A stretch of 64,000 nt of DNA from Lasiodiplodia sp. COLG20 (taxonomy: Eukaryota; Ascomycota; Dothideomycetes; Botryosphaeriales; Botryosphaeriaceae), in NCBI GenBank assembly GCA_009801085.1, contig VNWV01000001.1, forward strand, positions 1,488,001 through 1,552,000, read 5' to 3'. The number at the start of each line of letters is the position of its first letter. Within the stretch, counting starts at the first letter, position 1. Made by a program: the position numbers and the translations under genes. The notes under the pieces are model-generated. The model did no database searches, was not told the DNA's origin, and worked only from the letters and a program-made list of their open reading frames with translations. This document shows positions 30,438 through 40,939 of this stretch, piece by piece.

Positions 30438-30599
30438 AATGTAAAAACAAAGGTGACGAGAGGCAATGACTTACTAAGAAAGCTACGCGGCGTCGGTCCA
30501 TAGTCCGAGGAGATTGATATTCGTACTAGCGTTCCTATGACTCTTTATAGTTAGTCTGTATTCCACGAACGGCCTGAAACGCTGATTGACAATGTAATC

Positions 30600-30711
30600 C
30601 CCAGTCAGGAAGCTCATAAAGATCATATAACCTGTGTTAAGAAACGTTACGCACGGGTCCATCAGAGGTAATGACTGTTTGAAACTTTCGTTTCAAGGTT
30701 CATCATGGCTA
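30600..30711 (-). ncRNA. Box C/D snoRNA candidate 2-6
   Basis: C box AUGAUGA 30706..30700, D' CUGA 30665..30662, D box CUGA 30608..30605. Donor GTAAGT at 30745, branch ACTAAC near 30,552. Bases before D read CTTTATGAGCTTC. Confidence 0.55.
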
Positions 30712-30878
30712 CGGGAAGAGAGCAATAGCAGAGATAGAAACTTACAAAGAAGGCTTTCCGCTTCATCCGCTGTAGCGCGACCCTTTCATGACTGCCATTC
30801 GAAGAATTCCTGCGAGAAAAAAATAGGAATTAGCCTGTGTCCAAAGGCATGATATCAGATTCCCAAAGTGAAGGGATG

Positions 30879-30996
30879 TGTCTCAGTTGATAGCTCTCTT
30901 TATCAAGATAGCTTTCGTCACCTGAACCAGCCATGGCCATGGCCATGGCGGTTCCATAAGACGCAGTAACAATTCTTTTGACTTTCATCATCGACA
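30879..30996 (-). ncRNA. Box C/D snoRNA candidate 2-7
   Basis: C box AUGAUGA 30991..30985, D box CUGA 30886..30883, perfect UGUC/GACA stem. Donor GTGAGT at 31034, branch GCTAAT and acceptor CTCGCAG at 30812..30810. Interior has CCATGGCCATGGCCATGG. Bases before D read GATAAAGAGAGCTATCAA. Confidence 0.65.
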
Positions 30997-31221
30997 AATG
31001 AACGGCGCCATCATCAAACAAAAACTCGACTCACCGAGGTGAAGCCACCACCAAAGGGCAAAGAGCTGCTGGTGGTAGATGAAAGGTGGACAAGAGCATC
31101 GTAGATCTTCTGTGCCAGTCGACGGGTCCGAGGGAGAGGGCCGTGGCTCGCGCGGGATAAGCCTGTCGTGTAGTTAGTTGATGCCATGAAGAGGATGTGC
31201 GAGAAAAGAAGCAAGGAGTCC

Positions 31222-31323
31222 GCAGTCAGGAGCTCTGTGTTGTCATTGATTACGTCCGCCGCAGCGCTTAAACCATCGAAAAGTGCAATGATTCCCTGGC
31301 GAACCAGGGATCATCATGCGTGT
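31222..31323 (-). ncRNA. Box C/D snoRNA candidate 2-8
   Basis: C box AUGAUGA 31317..31311, D box CUGA 31229..31226, short CGC/GCG pairing. Donor GTGAGT at 31353, branch ACTAAC and acceptor ACGACAG at 31165..31163. Bases before D read CACAGAGCTC. Confidence 0.6.
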
Positions 31324-31467
31324 TGAAGTTGTGTTGCAGGAAGATGCACTCACCATGTCAAGGATTAAACATAGCGTCAACGTCGGAGCTGTGATGGGCG
31401 AGTGAGTCTGCAACGATGATTAGCTTGTGTTCTGACCCAGATGTAAGACAAGAACGCAATAATTGGA

Positions 31468-31575
31468 TGCCTTCAGGAGCTCTTAATCTAATATCTCTTC
31501 ATTGGTTTCAGCTCGCAGCGTCAACCATATGATGTAGGAACTGCTCATTATTGTTTTTGGTATCATCATTAGGCA
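31468..31575 (-). ncRNA. Box C/D snoRNA candidate 2-9
   Basis: C box AUGAUGA 31569..31563, D' CUGA 31511..31508, D box CUGA 31476..31473, perfect UGCCU/AGGCA stem. Donor GTATTT at 31614, branch GCTAAT and acceptor TTGCAG at 31410..31408. Bases before D read GATTAAGAGCTC. Confidence 0.7.
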
Positions 31576-31718
31576 GGGAGGGTCTGGTCAAGGAAAGAAG
31601 AAATGCGGAAATACCTTTGACAAACAACTACCCGAGCGGGTGGTATGAGAGAGCACCCTGCGAATGTGGTTAGCTTTTGTCTGAACAAGAAGTGAGGCAA
31701 AAGACGTGTATGATAGAT

Positions 31719-31824
31719 GGGGTCAGCAGCTCTTTATCTTGGTTTGATCATTGGTTATAGCATGCCAGCGACAAATGCGTCAACCATAAGATGTAGCTTG
31801 ACGCGTTTGAAACATCATTCCAGG
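31719..31824 (-). ncRNA. Box C/D snoRNA candidate 2-10
   Basis: Paralogue of 2-9 (shared ATGGTTGACGC and AACCAATGA blocks). C-like box AUGAUGU 31818..31812, D box CUGA 31726..31723. Donor GTGAGT at 31863, branch GCTAAC and acceptor TTCGCAG at 31660..31658. Bases before D read GATAAAGAGCTG. Confidence 0.5.
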
Positions 31825-33471
31825 CAGGGGTGGGAGTAAGTAAGAAAAGGCTGGCATACTCACAACAAGAGACGACTTGCTTGCCGATGGCAGGCAGTCA
31901 GATCGCAGTTGGATTGGTAGGCGGCGTGGAGCATGGCGGCGATGCGCGGTTGCATGTGTGCGCAGAAGATCTGGCAAGTGTCAGTCAGTAGTTGAGTCAA
32001 GTCGGGGTGAGGTTGCGACAGGCGGAGTGAAGTTGGGAGAGGAGTCGTCGACCGCAAGCTGATATCAAGTGAGGCGCGCGAGAGCTTTGCAAAGACGAGG
32101 AGCAATGAGCGCTGTGTGAAGGTGCAGAGGAGCGGTGGAGTGGAGGAGTGAAGGCAGTGGAGGGGGAGCGGCGTGGCGCGTCGCGGGTCAGATCTTTTTG
32201 GCATCTGAAGCGCAGCAGAGGCGGCTGCGGGTTTGCGCGGGCTGTGAAATGCATCGGAAAAGGGAGGAGAGTAAGAAGAGGAGCAAGACTTATCTTCTGA
32301 GCATGCGGCGCATGTTGCGCAGGTCATGGCGGGCGTTGTCGTGGCGTGGAGGATGAGGAGGCGGAGGTGTTGTGGGTTTGGAGGAACAGGAGGAGGAAGA
32401 GTTTTTTAAGGGCGTCGCAAAGGCAGCCAGCTGGCAGCCGCAGCGGGAGGCAGCAAAGATGGTGCTTGCGGAGTGGGCTGCTGTCGCTGTGAAGAGGCTT
32501 CTCACGATTGCGCCAGGGCTGCAGAAGGAGATATTGGGTCGCAACAATTTTTCCCACATAGTCATGACCTCGCTCGAGCATTTTGACTCCTCCTTGAGGC
32601 CCTCCTGCGTGGGCGCAAGTGCTTTTGGGCGGCTTGAACCTTTGGTGCGCAAAGCTGGTGGAAGTGTCCGCAGCGGCCAACAACAGCGCACGGGCCACGC
32701 TGGAGGAGCAGTACGGCGAGACATTGCAACAGAACGGGCTAGCCCGGGGAAACACTCCTTTGGATGCTTTCTCATGCATCTAGTCAATTTAGAAGAAGTG
32801 TGCAAGGACCCCACAGGCATCAACCTGTGGAGCTCTACGGTGGGTGTAGGTGCGCCGCCGCGTGGCATGGCGCGTGGAGTAAGAGGAGCCCGTCTGGTTG
32901 CAACCTCCAGTTCATTTCACAGCTATTAGACTACGCAGCGAGCCATAGATGGCGCTCTATTTGTGCTCAAATCATTGAGCTCCTGCTTAGTAATTGAAGA
33001 AGAGACGTTCCAGGACTGGACCCATTCGACAGCAAGCGCGCCGGACGAAACGATCTATAGCACTGAGAGGGTGGACTGCCCTGTAGCATACCCAGTTTCT
33101 GGCAACCTTTATTGACATATCTGATGGCAGACGGAGATTCACGGGTGGGCATTTGAGTTCACGGCTATGCTGAGTCGAGAGGTGGGTGGCAAGCACACAG
33201 GTCATATCTCTAGTTTCTATCTCATCAATACGTTCAGCCCAGCTGGACAAAGGAAATACTAAATCCTAGAATCGAGACAACCTTAATTCTCGCTTAGATG
33301 GTAGCGGTCTCATGCTAAATGCGGTGCTGCCGCATCTCTAACAACTGTGCCAACGACTACCTGATGTAGCGTCTCTATTCCTTGAGAATTCGCAACAGAG
33401 AGTGCTAAGCGACCGAGAGAGTTCTTCAGGAGCTTTATTCCTAGCGTAGACTGTAATTAAGCACTACTAGT

Positions 33472-33687
33472 CTATCTGCGCTTCCTAACCTGGCTTTCTT
33501 GCGTGTTACGCACGTGCCTTTTTTTGTATCTGGCTTCCGGATATTTGGCGGTCTTGGGAGGACGATCGTTGTATATCTTATGCGTGCTGTGCCTGGGTGG
33601 AACGAGGCGGGGCGAGGCGAGTGCGGTGACGGCGATGACCGTTAGCAGAGTCGCAAAGATTTGGACAAGTAGAAGAAGAAGATTCAT
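33472..33687 (-). CDS. Possible small secreted or membrane protein, 71 aa
   Basis: From an ATG at 33687 the frame starts with a strongly hydrophobic segment (NLLLLLVQIFATLLTVIAVT, then ALASP) that could be a signal peptide cleaved after ALA or a membrane anchor. It continues into a very basic tail (KKRHVRN, QVRKRR). The layout resembles the small genes at 134 and 12155. There is no intron or promoter evidence and no family I recognise, so it may be a chance frame. Confidence 0.3.
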   Translation of the reverse strand: MNLLLLLVQIFATLLTVIAVTALASPRLVPPRHSTHKIYNDRPPKTAKYPEARYKKRHVRNTQESQVRKRR

Positions 33688-33989
33688 ATCCTGCTCGAAG
33701 ATCGCACGATGAATAAGCTTGTTGACGACTCGAGTAGCTTGGAATGTGCATCGCACTTGCGTGGTCACCAGGTCCACCCCAGTGTTGACATGGCCGGTCG
33801 ATCGGGCAGTGGTTCGGGAGCGGGCGGACGAGGGGTGGGCGAATGGGCGAGCGGGCGAGCGCCAGGAATGGCGGCGGGGGCATAGGGCCCTGTGTGAGAG
33901 CGGCAATTAGAGATTGAGTGGGTGAGCGTGTCGGCGATTCAACTGGACGTGTCAGCGCGTTTCAGCGTCTGGCCAGCGGGCGTCGGGCA

Positions 33990-34085
33990 TGGGTAGGCCT
34001 AATTTCAGCGCAGCGCGCGCGATAGGCCTGCGCCGCTGAAAAATAGGCCTACCTGCGCCGGCGCTGCGCGGAAAATAGGCCCCTC
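33990..34085. repeat. TAGGCC palindrome cluster
   Basis: TAGGCC occurs four times within about 90 bases, separated by GC-rich spacers, and TTTCAGCG / CGCTGAAA arms flank two of them so that a hairpin can form. Function unknown. Confidence 0.5.
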
Positions 34086-36879
34086 TGCAGCGGCGTATTT
34101 TAGCGAACGCGTTGACTCGTAGTTGACTGAAAGCAGGCGTGGAACAGCACTCGCCCGCGCAAAATGGCACGCCGCCGAGCGCGCCCCCCGCCCGCCACTA
34201 CCGCCGGTGCGCCCGCTGGGCTGCTGAGCAGGGCCGCCAGGACAGAGGGGCTTTCGCTGCGGTCTTGAGGCATCTTTGACTGTCTGAGATGGCTCCGGCG
34301 CTGTGTCTCCACGGCGGCTAACCTGGACATCACCGAAGCCCAGCTCCACTGCTACTGCGCCGCTGACGGCGGTCGCTGATTTTGTAGCAGCGCCATCGCA
34401 CTGCCGTCATGCGCAACGGCTGCGGCCGCCAACAATGACAGCACACTCAACTGGGTCGGCCCCAGCGCCATCGCGAAGCCCGCCGACCTGCACAGCAGCG
34501 CCACCCTAATATTCCTTACAGATCAATGCCCACCACCGGCTAGGATACCTGTCCAGGACCTGGATAGTCCGCTGCCACACCATTATATTTCAGTCCGACA
34601 CTCAGCACATTGTCGCCTCTTGTCGGGTACCCCTGCGACCTGGTCGCCGTCCCAGCGCGCATTATCCTCCAAGCTCCGGGACCTTTCATTGCCAGCGCAA
34701 GCGCTGAAAGGAAACTATGCACCATCTAGCTCCAGCATGCTGATTCGGCGCAGAGCAATGCGAAACCTCCACCAACCGCTCGATCGGATCATACCAGATG
34801 ACATGGCCGTCAGTCCTCCTACTAAAAGACGACATGTATCACGAGAAGCTTGAAGGATCCCGACAGACGTCAAGCTTCTGGACCTTCGCTACAAAGAATG
34901 AGGAGGAGTATCAGGAGGCGGCAGCGGCAGGAGCAGCAGCTGGTGTTGCTGCTTGCAGAGAGGCTCATGGAAGTCCTGTGGCAATGCTTGATGCCCTGGG
35001 GCATGTCGAGAATATGGTACCTGCCCTCACCGCTCTATCTATCCATCTGCATTGTCTCCTGATCTTATTAGTAGAACTCACCAGCCATTGGTATCGGAGA
35101 GCTCGGCACGAGTGCACAGACGAGGATTGCAACTGGAAATAATTCATCGCGCAGACAATTCGAACCCGAGTGAAATGCATTCAGAAGCTGTAGGTACACA
35201 CGGATCAATGTAAAACTAGAATAATGGCTGGCCTTCGCTGTTGCCGGTGGGCGGTAAAGGCGTCGCCTCAGTGGGAAGGGCTGTAGCTATCAGAGAAATG
35301 AACACCATCTGGTGAACCTGCTGCCTGGCGTGCTACTCGGTGTTCCTTATGGCCTTCATCTTATCAGAATATGCCATCCCGGGCAAAGAGGCGGCAGAGC
35401 GAAGACCATAGCCCTGCCAACCATCTTGCACCTTTTGCTGTCCTCCACCTTCAACTTGTCGAACGCACATTGAAAACAGCCGCTACCGCTCGCACGAAAT
35501 CTTCATGAAGGCCGTGAAGGCGGAATAAAGCTATACAGATGAGCTGAACCTGTATACACGGCGATTTGGAACACTTCCTTGACCCAGGATGCCAACAGCG
35601 AATAATAGGAGGAGGGATCTGATGCGGACCTGTTTAAGACCAGACCAACACCCGTCTCGCAGCCGGTCTGGGTTGTTTTGTATACGGTCTGATTGCACGA
35701 ATGTAGCCGCGATCCACGGCTTGAATCTCCGCAATGGCATAGCCGACATTGCATTGGACGCCAAGGTATCCATCACAGTCACTGGTTTGGCCAAGTCTGC
35801 CGCAAGTGTAGTAAGTCCTTGTCCATTTTGGTGGTGGTACGAGCCAGACGCTCTGATGGAGCGTAGCGGCGAGGGAGCCGTGGGCCAGCGTCGCAGTGAC
35901 GAATGACACTTCAAATATGCTTAGCAGAGTGCTTCATTTCAGTGTTCAGCAAAGACGGAACAATCAATGCTCTGAGCGGCTTCGCGTGACCAACGAACGC
36001 ACCTCCTGCAATGACACCATGTTTAAGCCATGTAAAGGTATCTCTATCATCCTGGCATGTCCCAAGACATAGTCAAACCCCATTGGCATGCAGCCTTTGT
36101 CTCAGGAGAAGCAATGGCGTTGTTTATGAGTGGCGACCTTTGTCGAGTAGGAGCTGTTGTTTCCACTCAGTCCAAGATGGGCTATGGCCAGCGCAGCGGA
36201 GGCGCGGCCAATGGACGCAGGATAGGACGACCGAGGGAGAGCGAGGATGCAGGATGTAGGAGCATCAGCCGGCGCGGCGGCGATGGCTGGACACATCGGT
36301 AGCGATGAGGGCCGTGTGCGGCGCTGGAGCGGACGGACGGATGAGGTTGGCAGGGCGCGTGCGGGCTCTTTGACAAATGTCGCAAATTGGACCGGCGTCT
36401 GGTGGCACTCGTGCTCTGTCAGCTTGTGCGGAATGGTGCAAGTTTGTGGTTGTGCTGGCGCGGCGGCACAAACGCCTGGCCAGCCTGTCGCACAGGCGGT
36501 CCCGCTCGCTGTGACCGGCCGAGGCTGAGATGGCAACGCGGTCATCGTGCCACCGCGCTGCGCCGAGAGCTGCGGCCAGAGTCGTCACCCACAACTATGC
36601 GCACCCGTCTCACAGATCGCTCCGAGCTTGCTCACCGAACGCCGCTGGCTGGATTGAGCGGGCCCATAGCTATGACCAGCTGGCCGCATGGCGAGCGTGC
36701 TAGTAGCCGCCGAAGGGCGTAGCAGAGCGCGCACGAAATTAAGGCAAAGTTGCGAATGATAGACAGAACCAAACACAAGCAGGCGCAGCAGGGCAAGATC
36801 CCAACCAGTTCCACCACAGCCATCGCAAATCAGAAAAAGATCTCTTCCTCATACGCCAGCTCAAGGCCGAAGATACAAC

Positions 36880-37160
36880 GAAAAGATAAAAGAACAGAGG
36901 TCGCGTCAGCCCGAGATAGTGCAATACGAGCGACACTGTGGTAAGCGAAGTATGAGCGGAGCTCAGGGACCAAGCCACCCGGTTCCAAAAAGATTTTTGC
37001 CAAAAAGGCAGCCGTCCGTAGACAACTCGTTCCCGGTTAGGGGAACAATAAAAGCGCACTGCACTTGGTCCCAGCCTAAAGGCCAGTAGAAGCATAAGAA
37101 GAAAAAAGAAAAAGAGGAGAGGAGTCGGACGATCTGGGGGGTTTAAGTACCTGGGCACCG
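36880..37160 (-). repeat. Dispersed repeat copy R3
   Basis: On the minus strand this has GGTACTTAAACCCC as a TATA-like box, a pyrimidine tract (CTCCTCTCCTCTTTTTCT), CTGAGCTCCGCTCAT, then ACAGTGTCGCTCGTATTGCA. It shares these in the same order with R4. A frame reads TVSLVLHYLGLTRPLF. Confidence 0.55.
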
Positions 37161-37164
37161 GAGG

Positions 37165-38100
37165 ATCGGCGGGCCGGGCAGCTGACGGGCTGGTCGGCTG
37201 GGCGACGCAGGCGCCCCGTAGGACTGGGTCATGGCCTCGCGGAAAGCCGTCTGTGGAAGGCGCGGGGCGGTTGTGCCTGCCCCGTACGTTCGTTAAGATC
37301 CAGAACGGACATCAGTTGGCCAGCGGAGCTTGCCAGCGTGCCTGAAGAAGGGCAGGTGATGCGTTACGCCCAGGGCCATCGTGATCTTTCAGAATCCTTG
37401 GGAACAACCAGGCGCGAAACTGGCAAAATCTGAATACGGGCGATCATAAGTAGTGATGGCAAGGTGGGAAGGAACAGGGCGTTTAATCCCTCATGTGCAC
37501 GTTGGTCCAACCCCATCCGCAGGCCAGCTGTAGCGCCATCCAGAGGCTTAGCTGTGTCTGAAGCAGTATGCGGACACCGGCAATTCAGCATGATAGTAGT
37601 GGCACGGTGTGCAATCTCCAAGTCCCTTAGAGGCGCAGAGCTCTGAGAAATTTCCCTGGAGGTGCCAGCTCAACATATCTCTCTCTGTGGCGAGCTCCGG
37701 CACAATACTGCAACATTGCTCCACGTCAACAACAGCGTGAGAGGGGTGAGGGTGATTGAGGAATGCAGCTTGAGTCGCCATTCAACATCACCGCATGGAA
37801 GCGTCAATTGCGGGCAATTTTCCCTGCTGCGTCTGCGTTTCCTGGCGGTGGAAATAAGGTTCTGCGTGGCGTGCGGGGCGATGCCGATCGAATTTCCTGC
37901 GAGGGGAAAGCGTCGCGCACTTCGCTGTGGAACGCGGCGCGTCATCCCCGCTCGGTGCCACACCACGAAGAAACACTAATGCACATGCACACGAACGATT
38001 AATAGGAAATGTAGACATTGCTACTAGAATTCTAGTCTAAGGGAGCCTTGAAAAGCTCTAGAAGCATGGCCCTGAAAGCAGCAGAACCTGTCCCACCAAC
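37165..38100. other. Gene-poor interval
   Basis: This holds the GC-rich upstream part of R3 (similar to that of R1) and then no convincing gene, up to the 3' end of the gene at 38102. Confidence 0.4.
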
Positions 38101-38101
38101 A

Positions 38102-40933
38102 CTAGTACTTGTATCGAACGGCCTTGCACAAGTGGTCGAGCTTCTCCTCGCGCAAGAAGTAGTCGTGGGCGTCCTCCCAGCCCGTGGCATCGACAGTACC
38201 TACACCGCCATCCATCACCGACTTGTCGAACTTGATGATGCGGTGGAGCATTAGGAATTCGTCTCCAGCACCAGTGGTCTCGGCGACACGGAAGTCCGCC
38301 GGCAGCACACGAGGGTCCACGACATCGGGAATGCGCAGGAAGGAGTCCGTGGCGAAGCGCAACAACCTGAGCTTATGGAAGTGTTCGTAAAGCTCGTCCT
38401 TCGTGCTCGCCGGCACGATGTCGCCCCGCTCCTTCGCGAGCAGGACCTCGATCTTACTCCAGTCCTTGTCCTCCTCCGACATGGCCTCTACCAGGCGCGA
38501 CGCCGTCCGACCCCACGCCCTGGAACCTTCCGGGTGGTCTTCATTGTCCGCCATGAGCGCGTCGAACGCCTTGCCCAACATGGGCACAACGTCTGCGTGC
38601 CAGTCGAACCAGACACCGTAGAGGCCGACGATCCAACAGTGGCGCGAGAGGCAGCGCGCACGGTCCAATGCGGTGATGGAGTGGTCGACGTACGAGAGGT
38701 AGATTGCGCGCAACAGCAGGCGGGAGACGCGTCCGACGTCATCGCCGGCGAAGGAAACCCCCTCCTCGATGATCTCCAGACGGTGATTGCGCATGCCGAC
38801 GATAGTTTGGTGAAGGGGCCTGTGCAAGGCGGCGGCGCAGAAAGCCCGGGCAATGTCGACGGGGCTGAAGGCATCGCCAGCGTCAGTCTCAGAGAGGGCT
38901 TTGCGGAGGCCGGGACCGAAAGCGGGGCATCCGAGCAGGCTCAGGTCGATGTCGGAGTCAAAGGTGTTGATGAGAACCTCCTCAATGTCATCAGGCTGGA
39001 ATTCAGAGCCCTGGGCTTGGTAAACGAGCATGTCTTCGGTCTGGTCGGTATCGAAGCTGGACAGCCACTCGAGATGCTGAGTCTCAAGCCTCCTGATGCG
39101 CTCATAGACTTCCTGCATGTCTTTCAGGTGGCGCCAAAGCGTGTCTGCACTTTTGATAATGGACTTCTCAACATGAGCCGCGACAGCGATGTTGCGAACG
39201 CGTTCCAAGTTCGCGCCATGACCGGACATAGGAATCGCTTCAAGCATAAGCTTCCTGGCACGAGGATTGCGGCATGCTTCAACCATGGTCCTGAGGTGTT
39301 GGACCGACTCGTCATAGTAGTGGCGGAAGACCGACAGGTGCCATACCGGGTACGACTGACGCTTGGCTCTGGCATACACGCTGAACAAAGGCTGAGGAAG
39401 CTTGCCAGGAACATCCATGAATAGGTCCAGGTAGTCGATAACCTGCCAGACGCGCTTGGTGGCGAATTTCAGCATGTGCAGCTTGTCCGTGGCGCGACCA
39501 AGCATGATAATGGAGTAGATCCTGCATTGGACCTGGATGGGCCACGAGCGGATCTCGACCTGGTTCGCCAAGTGCAGCATCTCAAGATGTTCAGTATCGC
39601 CATGCTTCAACGCCTCCAACAGCTGAGTTCGCAGGCCGTTGGTGATAGTGACACCCATGGCCATGAGCTCTCGAGAGAGTGTCAAGCGGCTGCCCTTCAG
39701 GTACTCGTTTGCAGCGGACTCCATGTGGGTGAGGTCATCAGAGGCGTTCATGGCGACGATTCCAGGCTTCCTCATGGTCCAGTGCTTCCAATCAGTTAGG
39801 AGACTCAGGTGCAAGAGGCGAGGGTGACCACGCCTAACCAACGCGCACTTGAAGTATGGGCCTAAGAGGATGGAACCGGGATCGCTGGTTGACGGGTCAT
39901 CCCAAGCAGTCTTGTCGAAAGGGAACTGCAGGAGCTGGCGCTTGCGGGTCTCCGGCAGCGTATGTTTTCCCTGGTTCCACTTGGCGAAGAACCCCCACAG
40001 CTTCTGTAGAACCGGATCATCCTCAGCAGCAAAGTTCAGGCAGACACCGTCTAGCCACTGGTTGAGGATGAGGCAGTAGTCGGTGATTGCATCATCCATG
40101 GCCTCGGTGGTCTCATCGAAGCTCTTGTCATATTACAGGATATCGGATGGGGTGTTCATGCCGTACGGGAAGTTCCGGATGGGTTCAGGTTCAGGGAGGT
40201 GTCGATCCCTGTCGTACTGACCAAGGCCACGCAGTTCCTCATCGTGGCGACGGAAAGAAGCCGCGTTGTCGTTAATGTCATCCAACGCGCGGTTGATAGG
40301 ACCGTTGCCAAACCTGGCTGCCTCTCGCCTGGCTTGATAGAGACCTTTGACGTCTCGCGGATCAGCTGACACCAGGCGCATGATTCGGCGGCCGGTCTCT
40401 TGCTGGTGGATGGGCAGACCTTCGACGAGGATGTTGAGGAGAATCCAATGGGTAAAGAGATTCTCGTTAACTTGAGCGAGCGTGAGTCGGATGGCAGCCG
40501 TGTGCGCGACGCGCGCTTCAACAGGCTGCTCAAGCAGTCGGAGCCGAAGCTCGACTGCAGCGGTTGCAACCGCCTCTTCGACAGTCATACCTTCCTGCTG
40601 GTGCAGGTAGATGACGCGCACCTGGGACTCGGCAGGTAGCTGCTGGAAGGTGTGCAGCTGGGTGATACCCTCTGCCGTGCGCATAACTCGGCCAGGTGTG
40701 GGCGGGCGCCAGGGCGCATCAAGGTCCCGATCGGGCGTGTCAGCTTGGGTGGAGGACGGGAGGAGGGTATGGTAGTGTGTGCCCTCAGGCACGACACCAT
40801 CTTCATAGCCATCAACGGCGGGTGGGTCGGACGTTGACGGGTCTGCTTGTGGGTTCTGCGCATCCGAATCCATGCTGGATGTGGAGGCCGAACGTCTATG
40901 GCGACGAGGCCGCGCCGATTCAGAGTTCGGCAT
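38102..40933 (-). pseudogene. Family member A, about 943 codons with one in-frame TAA
   Basis: I chose the ATG at 40933 because MPNSESARPRRHRR matches the starts of the paralogues at 48717 (MPNSRRSS) and 45245 (MPRPRRLS). The frame is open except for TAA at 40135..40133, and both sides are in the same frame and align with gene B. Conserved landmarks: LPAESQVRVIYLHQQEGMTV near 90, RRIMRLVSADPRDV near 165, RVRNIAVAAH, RARCLSRHCWIVGLYGVW, and near the end VDPRVLPADF. No known domain, membrane segment or signal peptide. No intron with usable phase removes the stop. Either it is a recent pseudogene, the codon is read through, or two polypeptides are made (267 and about 665 residues from the next ATG). 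Confidence 0.7.
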
Positions 40934-40939
40934 GCTCAA

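Larger units (their letters stand above)
28400..32290 (-). ncRNA. Multi-intron non-coding host transcript, snoRNA array 2
   Basis: Same architecture and strand as array 1. Exons inferred from splice motifs: 31970..31864, 31657..31615, 31407..31354, 31162..31035, 30809..30746, about 30540..30475, 30265..30170, 29971..29879, 29685..29612, 29551..29472, 29410..29374. Donors are GTAAGT, GTGAGT or GTAT-type; branch sites are GCTAAC, GCTAAT or ACTAAC. Lengths do not preserve a frame. Most introns hold a C box shortly after the donor and a D box before the branch site; two introns near 29.5 kb are short (about 60 nt) and carry none. The 5' end is uncertain: a site AAGATAAGT at about 32,286 may be the first donor. 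The left end is near 28,400. Confidence 0.65.
32300..36870. other. Long gene-poor stretch
   Basis: Many short frames overlap on both strands, none with domains or splice support, apart from the small frame at 33472. 33,990-34,085 holds a short palindromic repeat cluster. Frames near 34,800-35,140 (plus) and 35,530-35,910 (minus) lack good starts or agreement between frames. Confidence 0.4.

Noticed and set aside
14000..32290. Tandem repeats as a CRISPR array
   Set aside because: Units are 200-300 bases with degenerate similarity and eukaryotic splice signals. There are no short identical repeats with unique spacers.
35531..35914. Small cysteine-containing minus-strand frames
   Set aside because: Three frames are open at once, the most protein-like one begins at GTG rather than ATG, and nothing supports splicing.
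38375..39424. 349-codon plus-strand frame
   Set aside because: Antisense shadow of gene A, whose frame is confirmed by alignment with gene B.
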